The notes below the pieces were generated by a model that worked only from the letters and a program-made list of their open reading frames with translations, ran no database searches and was not told where the DNA came from. A DNA stretch of 7,288 nt from Nocardia sp. (GTDB lineage: Bacteria; Actinomycetota; Actinomycetes; Mycobacteriales; Mycobacteriaceae): positions 1 to 7,288 of the forward strand of contig JAFMQT010000225.1 of NCBI GenBank assembly GCA_017354515.1, in the 5' to 3' direction. A program made the translations under genes and the position numbers. Shown piece by piece: positions 1 through 7,288 of the stretch (its first letter is position 1; the number at the start of each line of letters is the position of its first letter).

Positions 1-926
1 GTCACGTCCACGGCCGCCTCGGTCGGACCGTACAGGTTGTCCAGCCGCGCACCGGTCAGCTCACGCAACCGCTGCGCCGTCGCACCCGGCAACGCCTCAC
101 CGGAAGCGAACACCTGCCGCAACCAGATCTGTGTTGATGGCGATGCTTCTTCCGCTTCCAGAGCGGATACGAACACCGACATCATCGATGGCACGAAATG
201 CACCACCGACACACCCTCATCGGCGATGACTCGCGCCAGATACGACGGGTCCCGATGTCCGTCCGGACGCGCGACCACCAACCGTGCGCCAACCCGCAAC
301 GGCCAGAACAACTCCCACACCGACACATCGAAGGTCGCCGGAGTCTTCTGCAAGACCGCGTCCTCGGCCCGCAGAGCGTACTCGTGCTGCATCCACACCA
401 GACGGTTCACGATCGCCGCGTGCGAGACCGACACACCCTTCGGGCGACCGGTCGAACCCGACGTGAAGATCACATACGCCGGATTCTCCGGGCGCGGCGG
501 CGCGCCGAGCTCGCCGGGCCGCACCGGATCGGTCGAGTACGACGACATATCGATCGCGTCGATCTCGAGCACCGGGACCGCGCCGGTCACGGCGATATCG
601 TCGGCAGTCGTGGTCAGGACGCAGACCGGTTTCGCGGTCTCGAGTACATAGGCGGTCCGCTCGGCTGGATGGTCCGGATCCAGCGGCAGATACGACCCGC
701 CCGCGGTGAGGATCGCGTAGATACCGGTCAGCAGATCCAGCGATCGGCGCGCGGCCACACCGACCAGCGATTCCGGACCCACACCGCGCGCGATCAGTAG
801 GCGTGCGAGCCGATTCACCCGGGCATCGAATTGGCCATAGGTGAGATCGGTGCCCTCGTAGGTGAGCGCGACCCGGTCGGGATGGGCGGCCACGGTCCGG
901 CGATAGGCGTCCAGCAGCAGCTCGGT
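1..926 (-). other. Adenylation domain A2, predicted serine-activating, N-terminal part
   Basis: Activates the next amino acid of the chain. About 308 residues (from roughly residue 2121) are present; the window ends just after motif A5, so motifs A6-A10 and the carrier domain are missing. Visible motifs are LTYGQFDARVNRLARLL, GGSYLPLDPDHPAER, A3 (TSGSTGRPKG at 435-464), A4 (FDVSVWEL at 309-332) and A5 (LYGPTEAAVDV at 3-35). The pocket aligned by eye to GrsA reads D235 V236 W239 (codon 315-317) H278 (198-200) F299 (108-110) S301 (102-104) L322 (33-35) V330 (9-11) D331 (6-8). D-V-W-H-x-S-L-x-D is the well-known serine signature, as in EntF-like domains. The tenth residue, normally Lys517, is beyond the edge. 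Codon use between about 60 and 355 differs from the rest of the gene. Confidence 0.92.
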
Positions 927-3900
927 CTCGACCTCGTGCGCGGTCTGATTCCAGGTGTTCAGGATCAGATCGCGTTCGGACGAGTCGAGCAGATCGATCT
1001 CACCGGCCGGTGTATCCGGTGCGCCGACCATCGTGTCGAGCACCCGTCGCAGCCGGCCCGACATCGCCTCGATCTCGGCATCGGTGAACCGGCTGCGCAA
1101 ATACTTCAGCGTCACATTGATGGTCGCCTCCGCCGTGACCAGCAATGTGAGCGGATAGTGGGTGTTGTCCTCGGTTTCCACACGCGTCACCGACATGCCG
1201 TCGACCGAACTCGCGGCGGTGATCGCATCGGTATCGACCGGATACGACTCGAAGACGAACAGGGTGTCGAACCCGGTGCCGTGACCGGCCGCCCGCTGGA
1301 TATCGGCCAGCCCCAGATAGTGGTGTTCGAGCAGATCGGTCTGCCGGCTTTGCAGATTCACGACGGTGTCACCGATCCCCCGATGCTCGTCGATGCGAAC
1401 TCGGACCGGCAACGTATTGATGAACAGACCGACCATCGATTCCACGCCGGGCAGCTCGGCCGGACGACCGGACACCGTGGCGCCGAAGCTGACGTCGTCC
1501 CGCCCGGTCAGGCGGCCCAGCACGATGCCCCAGGCGGCCTGCAGCACCGTATTGACGGTGACACCCCATTCGGAGGCCCGCCGCGAGATCTGTGCTGTGC
1601 GTTCGGCATCGATGCCGACGACCAGCTTGCCGACCTCGTACCGTTCATCCGGTTGCGGGGCCCCGGCCAGATAGGTCGGTTCCTCCAGACCCGCGAAGGC
1701 GTTCCGCCACACCTCGAGTGAGGCTTCGGGGTCGCGGCCGCCCAGCCAGCTCAGGAAGTTGCGGTACGGCGTGACCCGCGGCAGTGCGGTCTGATCGCCG
1801 TGAACGGCATACAGCACCAGCAGATCCCGCATCAGCAGCGGCATCGACCAGCCGTCGAGCAGGATGTGATGCAGGGTGATCGACAGCTGCGCGCGTTCGG
1901 TTCCGGTGCGGTACAGCGTGAATCGCAGCATCGGGGCGACCGACAGGTCGAAGTGGTTCGCCCGGTCGGCGAGCACCGACTCCCGCATCGCCGAAATCCG
2001 CTGCGACTCCGGTAGATCCGTCAGATCCACCTCGCGCCACGGGACCTCGACCCGCTCGGGCACCAGTTGCACCGCGCGGCCGTCGGAGCCGGCCACGAAC
2101 GCGGCCCGCAGGTTCGGATACCGATCCAGTACCGCCTGGGCTGCGGTGTGCAGCCGCGGCACATCCAGCGCGCCCTCGAGTTCGACGACGGCGCCGATCG
2201 TGTAGATATCGACGGTCTCCCGGCTCATCATCGCGTGGAACAGCAGACCCGACTGCAGCGGCGACAGCGGCCACGCATCGGAGATTCCGGGATACCGCTG
2301 TTCCCACTGGTCGATCTCGGACTGGGTGACATCGACCAGTTTCAGATCCGACGGTGTCAGCCCGCCGGCGTCCGGACGCCGGACATGCCCGGCCAGCGCG
2401 GTCAGCGCGTCCACCCACAGATCGGCGAATCGCCGCACCGGCTCGCGCTCGAACAGGCCCGACGGATAGGCGAAGGACGCGCTCAACTGGGCCCCGCCCT
2501 CGCCGTCGGCGACGATCGCGTTGATGTCGATCGCGGCATTGGCCGGCATACCGGCGTCACCGACCACATCCAGCCGGCCGAGATCGCCCACCGGGGCCCA
2601 ATCCATACCGGCCACAGCACCTTCGGGCTCCGCGGCGGGCGCGGTAGCCGGTGATCCCGCTTGCTCGGTGGCCACCGAACCGCTGTCGGTCCGGCCCAGA
2701 TAGTTGAAGCTGATCTGCGGCGGCGAACCGGCGGCGGCCAGTCGCGCCGCGGTGTCGGGGTTGAGATAACGCAGCAGGCCGTAGCCGATGCCCCGGTCCG
2801 GAATCGCGAGCAACTGCTCCTTGACCGACTTGATGATCTCGCCCATGGCCACGCCGCCGCCGAAAGCGTTGGCGATGTCGGCGCCGCCCAGATCCAGCCG
2901 GACCGGGAAGGCACTGGTGAACCAGCCGATGGTGCGCGAGAGATCGGCCCCCGGCAGCACCGTTTCCTCACGGCCGTGCCCCTCGAGTTTCACCGTCGCC
3001 GCCCCGCCGGCGGACTCACCGCGCCATGCGGCCAGAGCCAGCGCGAGTGCGGACAGCAGGCCGTCGTTGACTCCCGCGCGGAACCGATCGGGCACCGTGG
3101 TCAGCACGGCCTCGGTAACCTCGGCCGGGAGCACCACCTCCACCCGCTCGACGGTGGCCAGCGTATCGACCTCGGGATTGAGCGGCCAGGAACTCAGTCG
3201 TGGATCCTCGGCCTCCAGGACCCGCTCCCAGAAGGGCAGTTCGGCGACCCTGCCGGGGTCGGCGGCGGCATCGACCAGACCGTGCGCCCAACGCCGCATC
3301 GAGGTGCCGACGGACGGCAGCGATACGCTCTGCCCGGCGCGGCGCTGCGACCACGCGATCGCGAGGTCCGGGATCAGAATGCGCCAGGAGACGCCGTCCA
3401 CGATGAAGTGGTGGGCGACGATCAAAAGCACGTCGCGGCGCGAATCCCGTTGCGCTGCACCGGGTTCACTGTCGCCGGTGAACGCGAACCACACGAACTG
3501 CAGCATGACACCGGATTCCGGGTCGAGCCGGTCCAGTGCGGCGTCGTATTCCCGGTTCGCTAGCTCGGACAGCTCCGCATCGGTGAGGTCGGCGGGCAGT
3601 TCGACGCGGTGGATCAGGTTCGCGACATCGACCGCACCGGGTTCGAGCGCCTCGAATGTCCACTCGCCGGTGCCGGTGCCCTCGCCCCGGTGCAACCGGG
3701 TACGCAGGGCGTCGTGGTGATCGACCACGGCGGTGAGGGTTTCGAGCAGGGTGGCCGGATCGGTGTCTGCGGGCAGGCGCACCGGGATGGACTGCTCGAA
3801 TCGCCGATGCGGCGAATCCTGTTCCAGGACCGAGGCCATGATCGGGGTGATCGGAATCTGCCCGACCCCGCCACCGGGAAGTTCGGCCAGCCGTCGCGGT

Positions 3901-6900
3901 CCGGATTCGCCGGTGCGGGTGGCGATATCGGCCAGTGCGGCCACCGTCCGCCGCTCGAATACATCGCGCGGGGTGAAGACCACGCCGCGCGCCTTGGCCC
4001 GCGACACCAGCTGGATCGACAGGATCGAATCTCCGCCCAGGGAGAAGAACGAATCATCGAGGCCGACCCGGTCGGTGCCCAGCACCTCGGCGAAAACCTC
4101 GGCGATCACGGTCTCGACGCCGCCGGCCGGTGCCCGGAATTCCCGCGGCGCGAGTTCGGGTTCGGGCAGCGCGTTCCGATCGAGCTTGCCGACCGGGGTC
4201 AGCGGGATCTCGTCCAGCACCACGACCGCCGAGGGCACCATATGCGGCGGCAACTGGCCGGCGGCGTACTCGGTCACCTGTCCCGGGTCCAGCACCCGCC
4301 CGGGCACGCCGAGCAGATAGGACACCAGAACCGTTGCGCCGGCGGCTGTCCGGCGTCCGATGGTGGTCGCGAATTCGACGTCAGGATGGCGCCCCAGCAC
4401 CGCGTCGATCTCGCCGAGTTCGATCCGGAATCCGCGGATCTTGACCTGGAAGTCGCTGCGGCCCACATAGTCCAGCTCCCAGCGGCCACCGGTGTCCCGG
4501 GCGCCTGCCGGCGCGGTGTCACTGGCACCTCGCGGCGCGGTGTCCCGGGCATCGGGTACGGCGGTCCAGCGCACCACATCACCGGTGCGGTACATGCGGG
4601 CACCGGGCGCACCCCAGGGATTGGCCACGAATCGCTCGGCGGTCAATTCCGGGCGCCGCCGGTAGCCGCGCGCCACGGCGGCGCCGGCCAGATACAGCTC
4701 ACCGGCCACACCCGGCGGAACCGGATTCAGGCGCGAATCCAGCACCAGCGCCGACATTCCGTGCACGGGTGTGCCGATCGTGATCGGTTGTCCGGCAACC
4801 AGATCCGCGTACGAGGAGATGATCGTGGTCTCGGTGGGACCGTAGCCGTTGAAGTACTTGCGGCCGGGCTGCCACTTGTTCAGCAACTCCGGTGTGGTCA
4901 CATCACCGCCGACCGAGACCGACAGCAGCTGGTCCTGACCCGCCGGATCCAGGGTGCCGAGCACCGCGGGGGTGATGATGGCGTGCGTGACCTGCTCGGT
5001 GCGGATCAGTTCGGTCATATCCGGGCCGCCCGGAATATCGGACGGGACGATGACCAGGGCGGCGCCGGCGTAGAACGCGCACACCCATTCCAGTATCGAC
5101 GGATCGAAACTCGGCGAGCAGACGTGCAGGAACCGATGGTCGGGTTCGAGCCCGTAGAGTTCGGCCGCGACATCGGCGAGCCCACCCAGACCGGCGTGGG
5201 TTACGGTGACGCCCTTGGGTTTACCGGTCGAGCCCGAGGTGTAGATAACGTACGCCGGATGTGACATCCGCAGCGGCGTCAGCCGATCCGCGTCGGTCAC
5301 CGGCTGTGCCGGATGCGCCGCGCACAAGTCGTCGGTGGCCGGGTCGTCCAGGACCAGCCAGTCGACGTCCTCGGGCAGGTCGCCGACCTGAGCCGAACCC
5401 GTAATGCCCAGTACCGCACCGGAATCGGTGAGCATATGTCGCACCCGATCGGCCGGGTAGTTGGGATCGACCGGGACGTGCGCGCCGCCGGCCTTGCTGA
5501 CGGCCAGCACCGCGAGCACCATCTCATACGACCGGCCGAACGCGACGGCGACCAGTTTCTCCGGTCCGACACCACGCTCGATCAGCACCCGGGCCAGGCG
5601 CGAGGAACGGTCGTCGAGTTCACCGTAGGTGATCGATTCGCCGTTGTAGCGCACCGCGAGCCGGTCCCGGCCGAGCCGCACACCCCGGGTCAGCAGATCC
5701 GGCAGCATGCCGGTGGCCATCACCTCGTCACCGTGGACGTGGGTCAGGGCCCGGTATTCCTCGGCGCTCAGCAGCGACAGATCCCCGACCGGGGTCTGCG
5801 GCCGCGCGACGATCCCGGCCAGCAGCCGGCTGAACCGCTGCGCGAACATCTGTACGGTCGCCTCGTCGAAAAGGTCACGTGCATAGGAGAACTGGGCGAA
5901 CATCCCGCTACGCTCGGCGCCGGATTCGCGGACCATCAGCGACAGGTCGAACTTCTCGGAGTCGCCGTCGGAATCGAGTGCGGCCACCCGCAGTCCGGGC
6001 AGCTCGAACGTGCTCTCGGGCAGGTTCGCCACCGACAGCGCCACCTGGAACAGCGGATGCCGGGCGGTCGAGCGCTCCGGATTCAGCAGTTCCACCAGCC
6101 GTTCGAACGGCAGGTCGGCGTGCGTGAAGGCGAGCAGATCCGCGTCCCGGGCCCGGCCGAGCAGGTCCGCGAAGTTCTCCTCGCTCCGCACCCGCGTGCG
6201 CAGCACCAGGGTGTTGACGAACATGCCGACCAGATCGTCGAGTTCGGCCTCACCGCGACCGGCGATCGGGGTACCGATCACGATGTCGTCGGTGCCCGAG
6301 AGCTGTGCCAGGAACAGCGCCAGCGCGGTGTGCACAACCATGAACATGGTCGCGTTGTGCTGCTGGGCGATGCTCCGCAGACCCTCGTGCACATCGTTGT
6401 CGATGCGGAAGGACACCCGCCCGCCACGGAAGGACTGGCTGGTCGGACGCGGCCGATCGGCGGGCAGGTTCAGCTCGTCCGGAATCGCGGCCAATGCCTC
6501 ACGCCAGTAGGCGATCTGCGTGCTGACCAGGCTGTCGGGGTCGTCCTCGGTACCGAGGATCCCGCGCTGCCAGAGACTGAAGTCGGCGTACTGCACCGGC
6601 AGCGGCTTCCAGCCGGGCGCCTCACCTTCGGCGCGCGCGGCGTAGGCCACCATCAGATCCCGGGTCAGCGGTCCCATCGACCAGCCGTCGGCGGCGATGT
6701 GGTGGGCCACGAAGACCAGCACGTATTCGGTGTCGGCGAGCTGGAACAGCCGCACCCGGAACGGGATCGCGGTGGTGACATCGAATCCGGTGTCGACGGT
6801 TTCGGCGACCACGGTCGCGATCTCGCCCTCGTCGATGCGCACCGGATCGAGGTCGAACGGCGCCTGCGCGGCGGGCAGGGTCCGCTGCACCGGGCCGTCG

Positions 6901-7288
6901 GGGGTTTCGGGGTAGATGGTGCGCAGGATCTCGTGCCGTTCCACCAGATCGGCGACCGCGGCGCGCAGCGCGGACACATCCAGCGCGCCCGACAGCTGGA
7001 TCGCCGCCGGGATATTGTTCACCGAGGATTCGGTGTCGAACTGGTTGAGGAACCACATCCGCTGCTGGGCGACCGACAGCGGAATACGCTGCGGGCGTGG
7101 GCCGGCGACCAATTCGCGGCGGCGCTCGTCGCGTCCGTGGGATTCGATCGCGGCGGCCAGGGCCGTGACCGTGGAAGCCTCGAATATCGTGCGCACCGGA
7201 ACCCGGCCACCGACCGCGGCACCCACACGCGCCGCCACCTGAGTCGCGATCAGCGAATTACCACCCAAAACGAAGAAATCATCATCGG
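1..7288 (-). CDS. Non-ribosomal peptide synthetase, internal fragment (T-C-A-T-E-C-A), partial at both ends
   Basis: A multidomain NRPS that assembles a peptide without the ribosome, using ATP-activated amino acids held as thioesters on carrier domains. The minus frame beginning with codon 7286-7284 is open for 2,428 codons without a stop, and consecutive NRPS domains fill it end to end. Residue numbers used here count from that codon. The order is T0 (end), C1, A1, T1, E1, C2, A2 (start). Condensation, epimerisation and adenylation motifs are intact and in canonical order, with no frameshift or internal stop. Neither the start codon nor the stop lies in the window, so no ribosome binding site can be judged; internal ATG/GTG codons are not starts. 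There is no thioesterase or reductase domain here, so this is a middle portion of the enzyme. The protein is probably cytoplasmic and probably continues well beyond both edges. Its product is unknown; a siderophore or lipopeptide is possible but nothing here decides it. Confidence 0.97.
987..2291 (-). other. Condensation domain C2, DCL type
   Basis: Joins the peptide ending in the D residue on T1 to the amino acid activated by A2. It covers about residues 1666-2100. The opening motif is WPLSPLQSGLLFHAMM (WPLSPLQ at 2252-2272), the wording typical of DCL domains, which accept a D-configured donor. The catalytic motif is HHILLDG at 1851-1871, with its first His at residue 1806, followed by WSMPLLMRDLL. 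Other family segments are VTPYRNFLSWL, the SFGATVSGRPAELPG stretch, and VGLFINTLPVRV. Its position straight after an epimerisation domain is what the DCL subtype predicts, so stereochemistry and domain order agree. It ends at a standard linker, ILNTWNQTAHEV, that leads into A2. Confidence 0.95.
2400..3875 (-). other. Epimerisation domain E1
   Basis: Interconverts the L and D forms of the T1-bound residue so that a D residue can go forward. It covers about residues 1138-1629. The E motifs are all visible: PITPIMASVLE at the start; HHFIVDGVSWRIL with the catalytic HHxxxDG at 3393-3413 (first His is residue 1292); EGHGRE at 2967-2984, which supplies the catalytic glutamate; TIGWFTSAFPVRL at 2895-2933; PDRGIGYGLLRYL at 2763-2801; and FNYLGR at 2691-2708. 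The domain therefore looks active. An Ala/Pro/Glu-rich loop follows NYLGR (about 2600-2680), and a charged loop (EPGAAQRDSRR) precedes the HHxxxDG strand. Both fall in positions known to vary in this family. Confidence 0.95.
3906..4130 (-). other. Carrier domain T1 (peptidyl carrier protein) ahead of E1
   Basis: Carries the amino acid activated by A1 and then the extended peptide. It covers about residues 1053-1127 and is complete, starting at FRAPAGGVETVIAEVF and ending near FERRTVAALADIATRTG. The phosphopantetheine site is in FFSLGGDSILSIQL, with the modified serine at residue 1087, codon 4026-4028. The GGDSI wording, with Asp before the serine and Ile after it, is the form usually found in carriers that partner an epimerisation domain. 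The E domain that follows agrees with this. Phosphopantetheine is added by a separate transferase not encoded in this window. Confidence 0.95.
4149..5711 (-). other. Adenylation domain A1, substrate not assigned
   Basis: Activates an amino acid with ATP and transfers it to T1. It covers about residues 526-1046 and is complete. Visible motifs are A2 (KAGGAHVPVDPNYP), A3 (TSGSTGKPKG at 5211-5240), A4 (FDPSILEW at 5085-5108), A5 (NGYGPTETT near 4824-4850), A6 (GELYLAGAAVARGY), A7 (YRTGD at 4578-4592), A8 (VKIRGFRIELGEID) and A10 (GKLDRNALPEPE near 4155-4190). Aligned by eye to the GrsA phenylalanine domain, the pocket is D235 P236 L239 I278 S299 G301 G322 I330 I331 K517. Asp235 and Lys517, which hold the amino and carboxyl groups of an alpha-amino acid, are both present. 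The rest of the pocket is mostly hydrophobic or small, which suggests a neutral residue, but I do not recognise the code. The A7-A8 loop is lengthened by a short tandem repeat. The linker from C1 lacks the usual WNxT signature. Confidence 0.94.
4491..4552 (-). repeat. 24-bp imperfect tandem repeat inside A1 (8-residue DT-rich repeat)
   Basis: Two full 24-bp units (4491-4514 and 4515-4538) and the start of a third (4539-4552) stand head to tail on the + strand. Units one and three share GGTGTCCCGGGC exactly, and unit two differs at a few positions. Because 24 is divisible by three, the reading frame is kept. On the coding strand it gives ARDTAPRG, ASDTAPAG and ARDTGG in series. It lies between motif A7 (YRTGD) and motif A8, where most adenylation domains have only a short DGxLEYLGR turn. 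The loop is about 15-20 residues longer than usual and is probably exposed and flexible. Replication slippage is the likely origin. Confidence 0.85.
5790..7094 (-). other. Condensation domain C1, LCL type
   Basis: Forms the peptide bond between the chain on T0 and the amino acid loaded on T1. It spans about residues 65-499, the usual length of roughly 430-450. The first motif reads SVAQQRMWFLNQF, the wording of LCL domains, which take an L-configured donor. The catalytic HHxxxDG motif is HHIAADG at 6684-6704, with its first histidine at residue 195. Later motifs include YADFSLWQR, the IGTPIAGR and VGMFVNTLVLR segments, and the FTHADLPFERLVE stretch followed by HPLFQV. There is no extra N-terminal histidine motif of the kind seen in dual E/C domains, nor the DxxxxD active-site variant of heterocyclisation domains. 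A plain condensation role is therefore the best reading. Confidence 0.94.
7130..7288 (-). other. Carrier domain T0 (peptidyl carrier protein), C-terminal part
   Basis: The C-terminal part of a thiolation (PCP) domain that carries the upstream aminoacyl or peptidyl chain on a phosphopantetheine arm. The window opens at residues DDDFFVLGGNSL. The serine that takes the phosphopantetheine is residue 11, codon 7254-7256. The helix after it (IATQVAARVG) and the following VPVRTIFEASTVTALA segment match the family. The GGNSL form is typical of carriers that feed a condensation domain, whereas T1 has GGDSI ahead of its epimerisation domain. No E domain lies between T0 and C1, so the donor residue should be in the L form unless it was loaded as D or epimerised elsewhere. 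The N-terminal helix of T0 and its adenylation domain are outside the window. Confidence 0.93.

Noticed and set aside
1645..2418. A 257-codon minus-strand open frame, out of frame with the NRPS
   Set aside because: It overlaps the C2 coding frame, is dominated by Arg, Gly and Ala, and has no domain signature. The frame used by the NRPS is open through the same region with WPLSPLQ and HHILLDG intact.
831..3720. Further + strand open frames (831-1721, 2067-2654, 2661-3563, 2788-3720)
   Set aside because: All overlap one another or lie antisense to E1 and C2, and their translations are compositionally skewed with no family motif. They are by-products of the GC bias.
4491..4552. A possible CRISPR-like or regulatory direct repeat
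   Set aside because: The units abut with no spacers and keep the reading frame inside an A domain, so this is a coding tandem repeat.
3609..5264. A 551-codon open frame on the + strand, the longest complete open frame in the window
   Set aside because: It lies wholly antisense to A1, T1 and the start of E1. Its translation is rich in Gly, Arg, His and Gln with no recognisable domain, which is what the complement of a high-GC gene gives. The minus-frame reading carries every NRPS motif.
5790..7094. C1 as a dual epimerisation/condensation or heterocyclisation domain
   Set aside because: The catalytic motif is a plain HHxxxDG and the first motif is LCL-like. The extra N-terminal His motif of dual domains and the DxxxxD motif of cyclisation domains are both absent.
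1..7288. A new mobile element or undescribed defence system
   Set aside because: No transposase, integrase, nuclease, terminal inverted repeats, tRNA or non-coding stretch was found. The whole window is accounted for by one continuous NRPS reading frame.

Overview
The whole 7,288-base window lies inside one very large gene on the minus strand: a non-ribosomal peptide synthetase (NRPS). Read in the minus frame whose first complete codon is 7286-7284, the strand stays open for 2,428 codons to position 3, with no stop. It enters in mid-domain at 7288 and leaves in mid-domain at 1, so neither the start nor the stop of the gene is present. There is no intergenic DNA, and I see no promoter, terminator, RNA gene, insertion sequence or CRISPR array. 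The base composition is high-GC, with G/C strongly preferred at third codon positions. Together with the wording of the conserved motifs (LGGNSLIATQ, SPSFDPSILEW), this suggests an actinomycete of the Nocardia/Rhodococcus/Mycobacterium group. That placement is an inference from style, not a database match.

In the direction of translation (high to low coordinate) the layout is: end of a carrier domain T0 (7288-~7130); condensation domain C1 of the LCL type (~7094-5790); adenylation domain A1 (~5711-4149); carrier domain T1 (~4130-3906); epimerisation domain E1 (~3875-2400); condensation domain C2 of the DCL type (~2291-987); and adenylation domain A2 (~926-1), cut just after its A5 motif. All the catalytic motifs I could check are intact.

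By assembly-line logic, C1 joins an L-configured donor on T0 to the residue loaded by A1 on T1. E1 then epimerises that residue, and C2 passes the D-configured peptide on to the residue loaded by A2. The A2 pocket reads D-V-W-H-F-S-L-V-D (the tenth residue is outside the window), a serine-type code. The A1 pocket reads D-P-L-I-S-G-G-I-I-K, which I cannot assign to a known substrate. The segment of product encoded here is therefore ...L-X / D-(unassigned) / Ser....

The unusual points are the unassigned A1 code, a 24-bp in-frame tandem repeat that lengthens the A7-A8 loop of A1, an atypical C1-A1 linker, and a shift in codon use (clustered TTG, plus an AT-richer patch) confined to the substrate-binding core of A2. 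The last point is compatible with subdomain exchange. I found no wholly new system: this is the interior of a canonical NRPS whose product cannot be named from this window.
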